Under the pieces are notes generated by a model. It worked only from the letters and a program-made list of their open reading frames with translations. It was not told where the DNA came from and did no database searches. Below, piece by piece: positions 38,527-48,000 of a DNA stretch of 64,000 nucleotides; the stretch's first letter is position 1, and each line of letters begins with the position of its first letter. The position numbers were made by a program, and so were the translations under genes. Source of the stretch: Pseudomonas sp. LS-2 (GTDB lineage Bacteria > Pseudomonadota > Gammaproteobacteria > Pseudomonadales > Pseudomonadaceae); the NCBI RefSeq assembly GCF_003605735.1, contig NZ_QXTJ01000003.1, positions 166,073 through 230,072 of the forward strand, written 5' to 3'.

Positions 38527-39329
38527 CACCACTGCGCTCGCAGCAATTCACGCACTTTCGATGAGGCGCTACGATTGACCGCACCCAGACGCGAACTCAG
38601 GTCATTACCGCTGGCTTTCGTGTCCTTGATCGCGGCGACCAGACATTCCTCGACGGAGGAAATATCAGAAGCCGACGGCTGCTCGATCTGGCTGACCGAC
38701 AAGGTTTCCCACAGCAAACCAAGCCCCGCGTAACTGTCGATGTCGTAGGCCATCGGCGGGATGCTGGCGGCCAGCTTTTCCAGCTCTTCGACACTGCGTA
38801 GCGTCACACGCGCCGCGGACGCTTTGCCCATCGCATGCACCATCACACCGGGATCACGCAGCGCGATCAGGCGATTGGCTTGATAGCCATGAGCCAAAAA
38901 CGCACCTGACATCGCCTTGCCAACCAGCAGACCGATCACGGGATGGCCTGCCAGACGTGCGCGCGCATAAGCATCCACCGCTCCCGCCAGCGCCTGATGA
39001 ATGCCCAACGCTTCTTCGCGGCGCCCATACGCCTGACTGGGGACGTCGATGATGGCGATCAACGCCCGCTTGTCTTCAGTTTGACGATCCAGTTCGATGG
39101 CAGCGTCGACCGCGTGTGCCAGCCCCCAGCCTTCGAGCAGGCCAACTTCACCGTTCCGCGCACGAGGGAAGCGGTTGGCCGGGTCAGCGACCACGGCCAG
39201 AAAACGTGCCTGCTGATCGCCCAGCTTGCCGTCGGCCGCTTTTACCGATGTCGGCAGGCCGGTCACCTCGGCAGCATTCGCGGCCAACGCGTTGAACCAC
39301 TGTAAACCACGCGTCGAGTAACCAGTCAT
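38526..39329 (-). CDS. mdcE: Malonate decarboxylase gamma subunit
   Basis: A 267-residue carboxyltransferase-fold subunit. With MdcD it decarboxylates malonyl-S-MdcC to acetyl-S-MdcC. Features include IAIIDVPSQAYGRREEALG and the glycine-rich LLVGKAMSGAFLAHGYQANR. It overlaps mdcD by four bases and mdcG by one. Confidence 0.94.
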   Translation of the reverse strand: MTGYSTRGLQWFNALAANAAEVTGLPTSVKAADGKLGDQQARFLAVVADPANRFPRARNGEVGLLEGWGLAHAVDAAIELDRQTEDKRALIAIIDVPSQAYGRREEALGIHQALAGAVDAYARARLAGHPVIGLLVGKAMSGAFLAHGYQANRLIALRDPGVMVHAMGKASAARVTLRSVEELEKLAASIPPMAYDIDSYAGLGLLWETLSVSQIEQPSASDISSVEECLVAAIKDTKASGNDLSSRLGAVNRSASSKVRELLRAQW

Positions 39330-40177
39330 GACTGTTCTCCTTGATACAGGCTGCGCACGGCGGCGGGATCGATCTGAACCCGGATGTCTACTTCAGCCAG
39401 ACGTTTCAGGAACAACGCGTACTGGCCGCTGCGCTCCTGAGCCGGCTTGCCCTTGTGCAACAGGCCTTGGACTTGCTGTTGAATGGCCGCAATGTCATCG
39501 GCGACGTAGGCGTCCACCAGACCGCTGGCGAATCGTTGCTCCCCGCCGGTGATGCTCCAGATGAACGGGCGGTCGCGTGAGTCGTACTCTTCGATGCCGG
39601 CTTCCTGTTCAATCACCTGCGGACCGTTCAGGCCTAGACGCGCTTCTTGAGTGACAACCAGATAACTGCACAGCCCCGCCGCGATGGACATACCGCCGAA
39701 ACAACCGACGCTGCCCGCCACGACACCGATCACCGGCTGATAGCGGCGCAGATCGACGATGGCCGCGTGGATCTCAGCGATAGCGGCCAGCCCGAGATTG
39801 GCCTCCTGCAAACGCACGCCACCGGTTTCCAATAGCACAATGGCGGCGGTGGGAATGCCCTTGCGGTTGTCCTCTGCGGCCAGCTCCAGCGCGCCGGCCA
39901 TTTTCGCGCCACCGACCTCGCCCATGCTGCCGCCCTGAAAGTTGCCTTCGATGGCGCATACCACGACGGGTTTGCCACCCATAGATCCTTTGGCAATCAC
40001 TACACCGTCATCGGCTTGGGGTACGACGCCCTGCTTTGGCAGCCAAGGAGACGTCATTCGCGCGAACGGGTCGATGAGCTCGCGAAAGCTGCCCTCGTCG
40101 AGCAGGGCGCGAGCACGCTGACGAGCGCCGAGTTCGACGAAGCTGTGTTGTTTCAACAAACGCGCGCTGTCAGTCAT
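39326..40177 (-). CDS. mdcD: Malonate decarboxylase beta subunit
   Basis: A 283-residue subunit with the carboxyltransferase fold. FVELGARQRARALLDEGSFRE at the front and the oxyanion region VAGSVGCFGGMSIAAGLCSY mid-protein are typical. It forms the decarboxylase pair with MdcE. It overlaps mdcC by 8 bases. Confidence 0.94.
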   Translation of the reverse strand: MTDSARLLKQHSFVELGARQRARALLDEGSFRELIDPFARMTSPWLPKQGVVPQADDGVVIAKGSMGGKPVVVCAIEGNFQGGSMGEVGGAKMAGALELAAEDNRKGIPTAAIVLLETGGVRLQEANLGLAAIAEIHAAIVDLRRYQPVIGVVAGSVGCFGGMSIAAGLCSYLVVTQEARLGLNGPQVIEQEAGIEEYDSRDRPFIWSITGGEQRFASGLVDAYVADDIAAIQQQVQGLLHKGKPAQERSGQYALFLKRLAEVDIRVQIDPAAVRSLYQGEQS

Positions 40178-40469
40178 GACCGATCTCCTCGAAGCCTTGC
40201 TCCAGACGCAGACGAACCACGCCAGGCGTGGCGCCGAAGTCGTGAATATCGATGCTCACTGCAGGCGGTGTCTGGCCGTCGAACATGCGCTCGAACAGAT
40301 GCTGCCAGCGCGCCGAGCTGCCGTTGACTGAGGTCAAGACCTGGATGGTCAATCGGCCCGGAAGACCGGGTTCCAGCATGACTTCAAGGTCGCCGGAACC
40401 GACACAACCCACCAGCGCACGCCCCAACGGAGGCTGACCAGCGGGGAATTCAAAAGACAGGGTTTCCAT
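40170..40469 (-). CDS. mdcC: Malonate decarboxylase acyl carrier protein (delta subunit)
   Basis: A 99-residue acyl carrier protein. The serine in CVGSGDLEVMLEP (Ser25) is the expected attachment site of the dephospho-CoA-type prosthetic group made by MdcB and transferred by MdcG. It carries malonyl and acetyl groups among MdcA, MdcH and MdcDE. Confidence 0.93.
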   Translation of the reverse strand: METLSFEFPAGQPPLGRALVGCVGSGDLEVMLEPGLPGRLTIQVLTSVNGSSARWQHLFERMFDGQTPPAVSIDIHDFGATPGVVRLRLEQGFEEIGHD

Positions 40470-40471
40470 GA

Positions 40472-41359
40472 TCAGAGGTTCCTCGTTTCATCGCCGAGCG
40501 CAGGCTCAAGGCAATCGATAAACAGGCAGGCAGCAAGCAGATCGGCGGCGCCACCAGGGGATGCGTTCAGGCTCAACAACTGCTGATCGAGATCGTGCAA
40601 TGCGCGTCGACCACTCAGCGTCGCGCTACCTCCAGCGTCCAGCACTCGCTGCGCACCTTGCTGCATGGTCAACAGGCCCTGCTCGCCGGCGCGATACAGC
40701 ACGCAGGTATCAGACAGCGTGGTCATGATCGCCAGTAGTGCGTCGAGCCTTGCGTTCTGCTCGCCATGATTGGCAATGCGGCTGCGCTTCAGTTGAGGCA
40801 AGCCGCATTGGGTGATCGCCGGGAAGCCCATCTGCGCTTGCTCCCGAGCCCCCATTGCGCCGTATTTCCGAGCGACCGCAGCGCCATGGCTGTGCTGCGC
40901 GGGCAAGTTGCGATCCTCGATCAACGCCAGACAGGCTGCACGCAACCCCAATCCCGAAGCAGACAGATCGCGAGGATCAAGCGCGGCCGCGGTGACCAGC
41001 AGTCCCAAGGCCCAGATCGCACCACGATGGGTGTTCACGCCGCCGGTGGTGCGCATCATCGCCGCTTCGCCTTCGCGGCCGATGCGCCCTATCGCCTCCC
41101 TTAACGGCTGGCCGATTTCGCCGATTTCAATCGCGGCTTCGGCCATTTGCTTGAAGGCGGGCCACAGTGACAGCGCCGAAGCGTGCATCAGGCCCAAGTG
41201 CAGATCCTTGTGTGCGCCGCTGCTGCGACGGTCGACCAATGCGGGTTTTGGCGACAGGTCGGCTTCGTCGATCAGCGCATCCACGGCCAGATCGGCGAGA
41301 CGCTCGGCCAAAGGGAGTAAGTGAGGTAACGTGTCGAAAGCCAGATTGAGTGCGCGCAT
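40472..41359 (-). CDS. mdcB: Triphosphoribosyl-dephospho-CoA synthase
   Basis: A 295-residue enzyme that makes the precursor of the MdcC prosthetic group from dephospho-CoA and ATP. It has the CitG/MdcB features [16 protein letters not shown] and [16 protein letters not shown]. The ATG at 41359 has AGGAG and overlaps the mdcA stop codon by one base. Confidence 0.93.
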   Translation of the reverse strand: MRALNLAFDTLPHLLPLAERLADLAVDALIDEADLSPKPALVDRRSSGAHKDLHLGLMHASALSLWPAFKQMAEAAIEIGEIGQPLREAIGRIGREGEAAMMRTTGGVNTHRGAIWALGLLVTAAALDPRDLSASGLGLRAACLALIEDRNLPAQHSHGAAVARKYGAMGAREQAQMGFPAITQCGLPQLKRSRIANHGEQNARLDALLAIMTTLSDTCVLYRAGEQGLLTMQQGAQRVLDAGGSATLSGRRALHDLDQQLLSLNASPGGAADLLAACLFIDCLEPALGDETRNL

Positions 41360-43035
41360 CACCAGCTCCTGAATTTCGCAGGCGGGTTGTACAAACCACC
41401 GGACCACTCCACCAGATCGGCGATGCTCTTGGCGGCCAGCAACTCACGGCTGGCATCGGTGCGACGAATGCCCAGATCTTCAGGCAACGCGATCAAGCCT
41501 TCACGACGCATGCGCGCGGTGTCTTTGGGGTTGTGTCGAAGGCCGATGGAGGTCACGCCTGCCACGGCGGCGATCATCGCCTGACGCTCTCGCAGACTGC
41601 GCGCTTTATACAGGTAGGCGATGCCCTCTTCGGTGAGCAGGTGAGTGACGTCATCGCCATAAATCATGATCGGCGCCAGTGCCATGCCGCTTTTCTTCGC
41701 GACGTCTACAGCGTCGAGGGTTTCAACGAAGGTGGGTTTCCCGCCTTCCTGGAAGGTCTCGACCATCTGCACGACGAGCTTCTTGCCGCGCTCAAGGTAA
41801 GCATCCGGGCCATCACCGCTCTGCTGACGCATGTCCAGCCAGGCCGGAGTGCCGTGACGACGCCCGCGCGGGTCATGCCCCATGTTCGGTGCGCCGCCGA
41901 AACCGGCGAGACGACCGCGGGTCACGGTCGAGGAGTGACCGTCACCGTCCACTTGCAGCGTCGCGCCTATGAACAGATCCACCGCGTATTGCCCGGCGAG
42001 CTGACACATCATGCGATTGGAGCGCATCGAACCGTCGCGACCCGTGAAGAACACATCAGGCCGCGCGGCGATGTAGTTCTCCATGCCCAGTTCGGTGCCG
42101 AAGCAATGCACGCTCTGGACCCAGCCGCTTTCGATGGCGGGAATCAGCGTTGGGTGCGGGTTGAGCGTCCAGTTGCGGCAGATCTTCCCCTTCAAACCCA
42201 GTGACTCGCCGTAGGTCGGCAAAATCAGCTCGATGGCGGCCGTGTTGAAGCCGATGCCGTGGTTCAGCGACTGAACGTTGTGTTTCTCGTAGATCCCGCG
42301 AATCGCCATCATCGCCATCAGCACGTGGACCGGCTTGATGTGGCGTGGATCCCGTGTGAACAGCGGTTCGATGTAGAACGGCTTGTCGGCGACGACCACG
42401 AAGTCGACCCACGAAGCCGGGATGTCCACACGGGGCAAATCGCTGACGTCGTCCACCAGCTGATTGACCTGCACGATGACGATGCCGTCGCTGAAGGCGG
42501 CGGGTTCGATCAGGGCCGGAGTGTCTTCGGTGCTGGCGCCGGTGTAGATGTTACCCGCGCGGTCGGCCATGAACCCGGCAGACAGCACAACATTGGGAAT
42601 CAGGTCGACCAACAGGCGGGAATACAGCTCGATGTACGTGTGAATCGCGCCGATTTCCAGCAGGCCGTCTTCCAGCAACTGGCTAATGCGCAGACTTTGC
42701 GTACCGGCAAAAGAGAAATCGAGCTTGCGGGCGATGCCGCGTTCGAACAGATCCAGATGCTCGGCGCGTCCGACGCTGGGCATGATCATGTGCAGGTCAT
42801 GGAGCTTGCCGGGATCGGCCTTGACCAGTGAACGAGACAGAAAATCCGCCTGCTTCTGGTTGTTGCCTTCAAGTACCACGCGATCACCAGGCGCGATCAA
42901 CGCCTCCAGCGCCGCGACGATTTTGTCGGTGGGCAGTACGACGCCATCGGCGAGGGAACGCACCAGTTCGAGCCGCCGCTGCTTTTCGCTGCGACGACGC
43001 GACCAGCGCGGATCAAGTTTCGTTGTTGTAGTCAT
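41359..43035 (-). CDS. mdcA: Malonate decarboxylase alpha subunit (acetyl-S-ACP:malonate ACP transferase)
   Basis: A 558-residue CoA-transferase-like subunit that swaps acetyl for malonyl on MdcC, keeping the cycle going. The segments [38 protein letters not shown] and [20 protein letters not shown] are typical. It is the first gene of the operon; GGAG precedes the ATG at 43035, and the 11 codons of open frame upstream are unlikely to be used. Confidence 0.95.
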   Translation of the reverse strand: MTTTTKLDPRWSRRRSEKQRRLELVRSLADGVVLPTDKIVAALEALIAPGDRVVLEGNNQKQADFLSRSLVKADPGKLHDLHMIMPSVGRAEHLDLFERGIARKLDFSFAGTQSLRISQLLEDGLLEIGAIHTYIELYSRLLVDLIPNVVLSAGFMADRAGNIYTGASTEDTPALIEPAAFSDGIVIVQVNQLVDDVSDLPRVDIPASWVDFVVVADKPFYIEPLFTRDPRHIKPVHVLMAMMAIRGIYEKHNVQSLNHGIGFNTAAIELILPTYGESLGLKGKICRNWTLNPHPTLIPAIESGWVQSVHCFGTELGMENYIAARPDVFFTGRDGSMRSNRMMCQLAGQYAVDLFIGATLQVDGDGHSSTVTRGRLAGFGGAPNMGHDPRGRRHGTPAWLDMRQQSGDGPDAYLERGKKLVVQMVETFQEGGKPTFVETLDAVDVAKKSGMALAPIMIYGDDVTHLLTEEGIAYLYKARSLRERQAMIAAVAGVTSIGLRHNPKDTARMRREGLIALPEDLGIRRTDASRELLAAKSIADLVEWSGGLYNPPAKFRSW

Positions 43036-43126
43036 GCTGACTCCACGAGTTTCGCTGTCGTGGGCCACATTAGGAGCTAAGGGTATGGGGTATCAATCAA
43101 GCAGGCATGTCGATCGTTACGGTTGG

Positions 43127-43139
43127 AGTAATGATTACT
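43127..43139. promoter_or_regulatory. Candidate MdcR operator before mdcA
   Basis: AGTAATGATTACT is a perfect 6+6 inverted repeat around one base, 92 bases before the mdcA start and near the 3' end of the Fic gene. Its position fits an activator site for a LysR protein. Confidence 0.45.
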
Positions 43140-43150
43140 ACACCTAGTGT

Positions 43151-44287
43151 TTACCACCTGATTTGATAGCGCGTGCTGCGCCCACCGGCGGGCAGCTTCA
43201 CCAGACAGCCCTTCTCCAGCAAATCCGCCAAATGCCGTGTCGCCGTGGCCTTACTGACTTTGGCAACTGCTTGATATTGAGCAGCACTGATCCCGCCTTC
43301 GAATCCCGCACCATTTTTTTCGGACAACAAGTCACCATTGAGCAAGCGGTTGAGCACCTTGATTTGCTCTGCAGACAGACCGTCCTTTCGGTGCTGATGC
43401 CAAAAGCGCGCCTTCGCCAGCACACGGTCTATACGCTGCATGGCCTGTTCCAGCGTGTGCAACAATGTGTGCAGGAACCACTCAAGCCAAGGTGTGAGAT
43501 TCATTCCTCCGCGCTGGCTGGTTTCAAGGATCTGGTAATACTCCTGACGATTTTCCAGAATGCTGGCGGACATGGCATAAAAACGAATCGCCTGATTTTC
43601 CCCCTGCGCCAACGCCAGGTCGGTGATGGCCCGCGTCAGACGGCCATTGCCATCGTCGAACGGATGCAAGGTCACAAACCAGAAGTGCGCGATACCTGCA
43701 CGCAGCAGAGGGTCAAGTGTCGAATCGGTCCGGCTAGCGTTGAACCAGTAAAAAAAACCTTCCAACTGCTTTTCCAGCCCGTCGCGAGGAGGCGCTTCGA
43801 AATGCACAACAGGCCGATCGATGCGGCCTGAGACAACCTGCATTGGCTCGACGCCCCGCAGCGCTCCGACCCGAACGCGGTTTGCGAGCAATGAAGACGA
43901 TTCGGGGAACAAGAAGGTGTGCCAGCGCATCAGCCGCTCGGAAGTCAGCGGTGTCTGGTGATGCTGAGTCGCGTCAAGCATCAACTCGGCCAGACCTTCA
44001 CTGCGCGGCGTCACCCGCTCATCGCTCGCCATGCCAAGACGTTTGGCAAGCGATGAACGCACCGAGCCAACATTCAGCTGCTCGCCTTCAATGGCCGAAG
44101 ACGTGATGACGTTTTGTAGCAATGCATCGAGCTCAGACTGTTCGCTGGCACCGGAGGCGCTAATCATCCCCAGCAGCCGACCCTGAGTCTGAGTACAGGA
44201 CCGTACTAAAGGCGCCAATCGCTCGACGTCCCAAGTAAAAGATGGCCAATTGCGTTGCTGCCAGATCCATTGGATGGGCTGGGTCAC
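43151..44287 (-). CDS. Fic-domain protein with inhibitory motif and C-terminal winged helix
   Basis: A 378-residue Fic protein. The catalytic motif HPFDDGNGRLTR (residues 208-219) is intact, so AMP transfer onto proteins is expected. The inhibitory motif SSAIEG (64-68 region) is N-terminal, making this a class II, self-inhibited Fic. The C-terminal 60 residues (ISAAQYQAVAKVSKATATRH onward) look like a winged helix-turn-helix, so the protein may bind DNA. It starts with GTG (44287) after GAGG. Four operator-like half-sites lie just upstream. The target protein is unknown. Confidence 0.9.
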   Translation of the reverse strand: MTQPIQWIWQQRNWPSFTWDVERLAPLVRSCTQTQGRLLGMISASGASEQSELDALLQNVITSSAIEGEQLNVGSVRSSLAKRLGMASDERVTPRSEGLAELMLDATQHHQTPLTSERLMRWHTFLFPESSSLLANRVRVGALRGVEPMQVVSGRIDRPVVHFEAPPRDGLEKQLEGFFYWFNASRTDSTLDPLLRAGIAHFWFVTLHPFDDGNGRLTRAITDLALAQGENQAIRFYAMSASILENRQEYYQILETSQRGGMNLTPWLEWFLHTLLHTLEQAMQRIDRVLAKARFWHQHRKDGLSAEQIKVLNRLLNGDLLSEKNGAGFEGGISAAQYQAVAKVSKATATRHLADLLEKGCLVKLPAGGRSTRYQIRW

Positions 44288-44305
44288 GGAATACCTCGGG
44301 AGTCA

Positions 44306-44368
44306 TGAGCCGAATGAGACAGTTATTCGGCTCACCCATTGAGCCGAATATGCAGTTTATTCGGCTCA
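44306..44368. promoter_or_regulatory. Double palindromic operator upstream of the Fic gene
   Basis: Four perfect 10-base half-sites alternate in direction: TGAGCCGAAT at 44306-44315, ATTCGGCTCA at 44325-44334, TGAGCCGAAT at 44340-44349 and ATTCGGCTCA at 44359-44368. Spacers are 9, 5 and 9 bases, so there are two identical palindromes. They cover the 19-81 bases before the Fic start, where the promoter should lie. Autoregulation by the Fic winged helix is the natural guess. Confidence 0.75.
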
Positions 44369-44466
44369 TCGTCCAGCTGTACGGAGTATGTGCGCCGATA
44401 AGCATATCCCGCACACGCTCGCGATGTCGTGCCGAAGACGAAGGTGAAGGCTGCACAAAACTCCTA

Positions 44467-44551
44467 TAGCACTCCGGCCCGGCGACGTTCCGTTTGCCAG
44501 TGGTGACACCATGAAAGTCGCTACCGCCGGCAAGTCGTACTGCCACAGAGC
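44467..44551. repeat. REP palindrome pair, family 1, degenerate
   Basis: TAGCACTCCGGCCCGGCGAC has drifted, while the right arm GCTACCGCCGGCAAGTCGTA is recognisable. It lies between the Fic promoter and the end of the Chp cluster. Confidence 0.6.
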
Positions 44552-44582
44552 ACAGGTGATTGCTCTGTCAGCGTTCGGTCAA

Positions 44583-45074
44583 TCAAATCCCCGGCCCCGC
44601 CACCTGCACCAAACCGGCATCCACCAGCCACTGTTCCAGCGCCACCAGATCGGGCACTTTCGCCACGGTTTCACCGACCTGTACCGCCGCCAGTTCCAGT
44701 TCCGACAGCGGCACGTCGACATAGCTGAGCTGATTGTCGAGCTTGCAGGAGCGGGGGATGCCCTGGGTCAGCAGGGCGATGAATTTCAGGTCCGGGCGGC
44801 CGCCCAGAGCGTTGAGCACGACGATACGCGCGCGGCCGCCGACCCGGGCGCGGCTGCCACAGGCGGCTTCGAAACTGAGCAGGGGCAGGCTCCGGTTGCG
44901 CCAGTTGATTGGGCCAAGGTACCACTGGGGTGCGGCGGGATCGGCGATGCTGTCCTGATAGTCGATCAGCTCGGCGACAGCCACATTGGGCAACAGCAGA
45001 TGCCGGTCACTCAGCGGAATGAGTAACCCGGTCAGGCTGGTCAGCCGCGCGGTTTGCGTGGTGGTGTCAGACAT
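44583..45074 (-). CDS. chpC: CheW-like adaptor ChpC of the Chp chemosensory system
   Basis: A 163-residue CheW-domain protein with no other domain. LIPLSDRHLLLPNVAVAEL, then LGPINWRNRSLPLLSFEA, is the usual CheW start and middle. It lies directly after chpA, overlapping its stop by 8 bases, where P. aeruginosa has chpB then chpC. It would link receptors to ChpA. GGAG lies before the ATG. Confidence 0.85.
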   Translation of the reverse strand: MSDTTTQTARLTSLTGLLIPLSDRHLLLPNVAVAELIDYQDSIADPAAPQWYLGPINWRNRSLPLLSFEAACGSRARVGGRARIVVLNALGGRPDLKFIALLTQGIPRSCKLDNQLSYVDVPLSELELAAVQVGETVAKVPDLVALEQWLVDAGLVQVAGPGI

Positions 45075-48000
45075 GCACATGACTCCAGTGAGCAATGCTC
45101 TCCAGCAACGCGGCTTCCTGATAAGGCTTGCTCATGTAGTCATTCACGCCCAGGGCCATCGCGCGGTCACGATGTTTTTGCCCTGAACGGGAGGTGATCA
45201 TGATGATCGGCAGGTGCTTGAGCGCTTCGTCTTCACGGACCTTGCTGGCGACTTCGAAGCCGTCCATGCGCGGCATCTCGATGTCCAGCAGCATGACGTC
45301 GGGGGTGTGTTCCTGCAGTAACGCCATCGCGTCGACACCATCCTTGGCCGTCAGCACATTCATGCCGTTACGTTCCAGAAGTCGCCCGGTGACCTTGCGC
45401 ACCGTGACCGAGTCGTCCACCACCATCACCAGCAATGGTCGAGCCTGTTCGGTCTCAACATACGGCGTCGGCATCTGTCCAGACGCCTGCAAAGCCAACA
45501 TGCGCGCATGCAAGCGGCGAATGTGGGCGAACAGGTCAAGGATCAGCACCACCCGTCCATCGCCGAGAATCGTCGCGCCTGAAATCCCCTGCACGCCGGA
45601 AAACTGCGGGCCGAGATTCTTGACCACGATTTCCCGTGATCCCGCCAACGCATCGACCTGCACCGCCACCCATTGATCGTGGACATGAACCAGCAACACC
45701 GGCAGCGGCTGTGTCTGGCCCATCAGTTTCGGAGGCTGGCCGTTGTTGAGCAACTCCCCCAGATAGCGCAATTCATAGCTGCGCTCGCCGTACTGATAAC
45801 GCGGCGGCGAGGACTGATAATACGCCTCGAGTTCGCCAGGCATGACCCGCACGATGCCTTCGATGCTGTTCAGCGGCACGGCATACTGCTCTTCACCGCA
45901 CTGCACCATGAGCGCGCGATTGACCGACACAGAGAACGGCAGGCGGATGCGGAATCGAGCGCCCTGCCCCGACTTCGAGTCGATGACCATAGAGCCGCCC
46001 AACTCTTTTACCTCGGCATGGACCACGTCCATCCCGACGCCCCGCCCGGAAATCTGAGTGATGGTCTCGGCCGTGGAGAAGCCGGCCTGCAGAATGAACT
46101 GCAGGGTGTCATGTTCGCTGAGCTCGGCGTCCGGGCTGATCAGTCCCCGCTTGATCGCCTTGCGCCGCACGGCCTCGAAATCGACGCCAGCGCCGTCATC
46201 GCTCATCTCGATGACAATGTCACCGCCCTCGTGAAACAGACTCAGGGTGATGTGCCCCACGTCCGATTTACCCGCAACCTGACGCTTTTCCGGGCTTTCC
46301 AGGCCATGGTCGATGGCGTTGCGCAGCATGTGCTCCAATGGTGCGACCATGCGCTCAAGCACATTGCGGTCCATCTCGCCCTCGGCGTTGACCACATCGA
46401 ACCTGACCTTCTTGTTCAATTCGCCCGATACCTGCCGCACGATCCGGCGCAGGCGCGGCACCATCCGCTCGAACGGCACCATGCGCGTACGCATCAGGTT
46501 TTCCTGAAGCTCGGTATTGACCCGCGCCTGTTGGAGTAACAGGGTTTCGGCTTCATGGGCACGAGTGTCCAGAGTTTCCTTGAGGTCCATCAGATCGGAC
46601 GCTGACTCGAACAGCGCGCGCGACAGCTGCTGTAGTTGCGAATGCCTGTCCATTTCCAGCGGGTCGAACTCCTCGTAGCCCAGTCGCTCGGCCTGGCGAT
46701 CACGGCTGAGAATCCGGCCTTGGGTTTCGATATCCAGCCGCCGCAACTGATCACGCATCCGCTCGATGGTGGTTTCCATCTCGGCCAGCGTGACCTGCGC
46801 GTCGCTGACCTGCTGCTCGATGCGACCGCGAAAGATCGACGTTTCTCCTGCCAGGTTGACCAGATCCTCCAACTGCTCGGCCGCAACCTTGACCATCTCG
46901 GGACCGGCACGTTCGACATCGGCGTCCGCGGCGGGCGCTGCCGGCTCGCTGCCCGGCGTTGGGTTGATCGCCTGTTCTTCCACGGGCTTGCTGGCGACTT
47001 CCTGAATCGCGCCGGATGCCGAATATTGCGCGATGCTTTCGATCAGCAGCGAGGGATTGGGCAGCGGTTCATAGCCCCTGACGGCATCGACCATATCGGC
47101 CAGCATGTCGTGGCCGCTCTGCAGCAAGCCATTGAGCAACGCACTGTTCTTCAGCACACCGGACGACAATCCCTCGTATAACGACTCCAGTTCATGGGCC
47201 AGATCGCCGATGGGAGCAATCTCCACCATGCGCGCACCGCCCTTTAGCGTGTGCAAATCGCGCAGCAGGTTTTCCACTTCCAGCGTGTTCTGCGGATCGG
47301 CCTGCCAGCGCACCAGCGCAGCACTGGAGCTTTCGATGATGTCGTCGGCTTCTTCGAGGAAGATCTCCAGCAGTTCAGGATCGCGCTCGTCCAGCGGCTG
47401 GATCATTGAGCCGACATTGCGGGGTTCACCCTCGTGCGGCAGCACGTAACAGTTGCACTGGCGGAACTCACGAATCTCGTCGATCACCGGCGCCGGATCG
47501 GTCAACTCAGCCCGGCTCTGCAGCTGCTCGAGCATCAGCGCCAGATGATCGTGGCTGCGGACCAGCAATTCGGCCAGATCGGGCGTGTAGTTACAGCGTC
47601 GATCGATCAGGCCTTCGTAAAGCGATTCCAGTTCGTGCCCGAGATCGCCCACCGGGCCGATCTCGGCCATGCGCGCGCCGCCCTTGAGGGTGTGCAGATC
47701 GCGTTGCAGCGATGACAGCGGCAGCGGGTTTTCCGGGTCATCGAGCCAGCGTTGCAACGCCTGGCCGGTACCGTCGAGGATGTCGACAGCCTCTTCGAGA
47801 AAGATATCGACGATCTCCTGATCCAGCTCATCGCGCAGCGGTTGCTCTGCACGCTCAGGCCCGCCGTCAAGGCCGGCGGTAGCCTCGCCCAGTTCGGTCA
47901 CGCTGGTCGCCAACCCGCCATCGCTCTTGATCAGGCCCATGGCACCGGGGTCCAGTCCCTCTTCGAGCAGCTCGCGCAACGCCTGTACCCGCTCGGGGCA

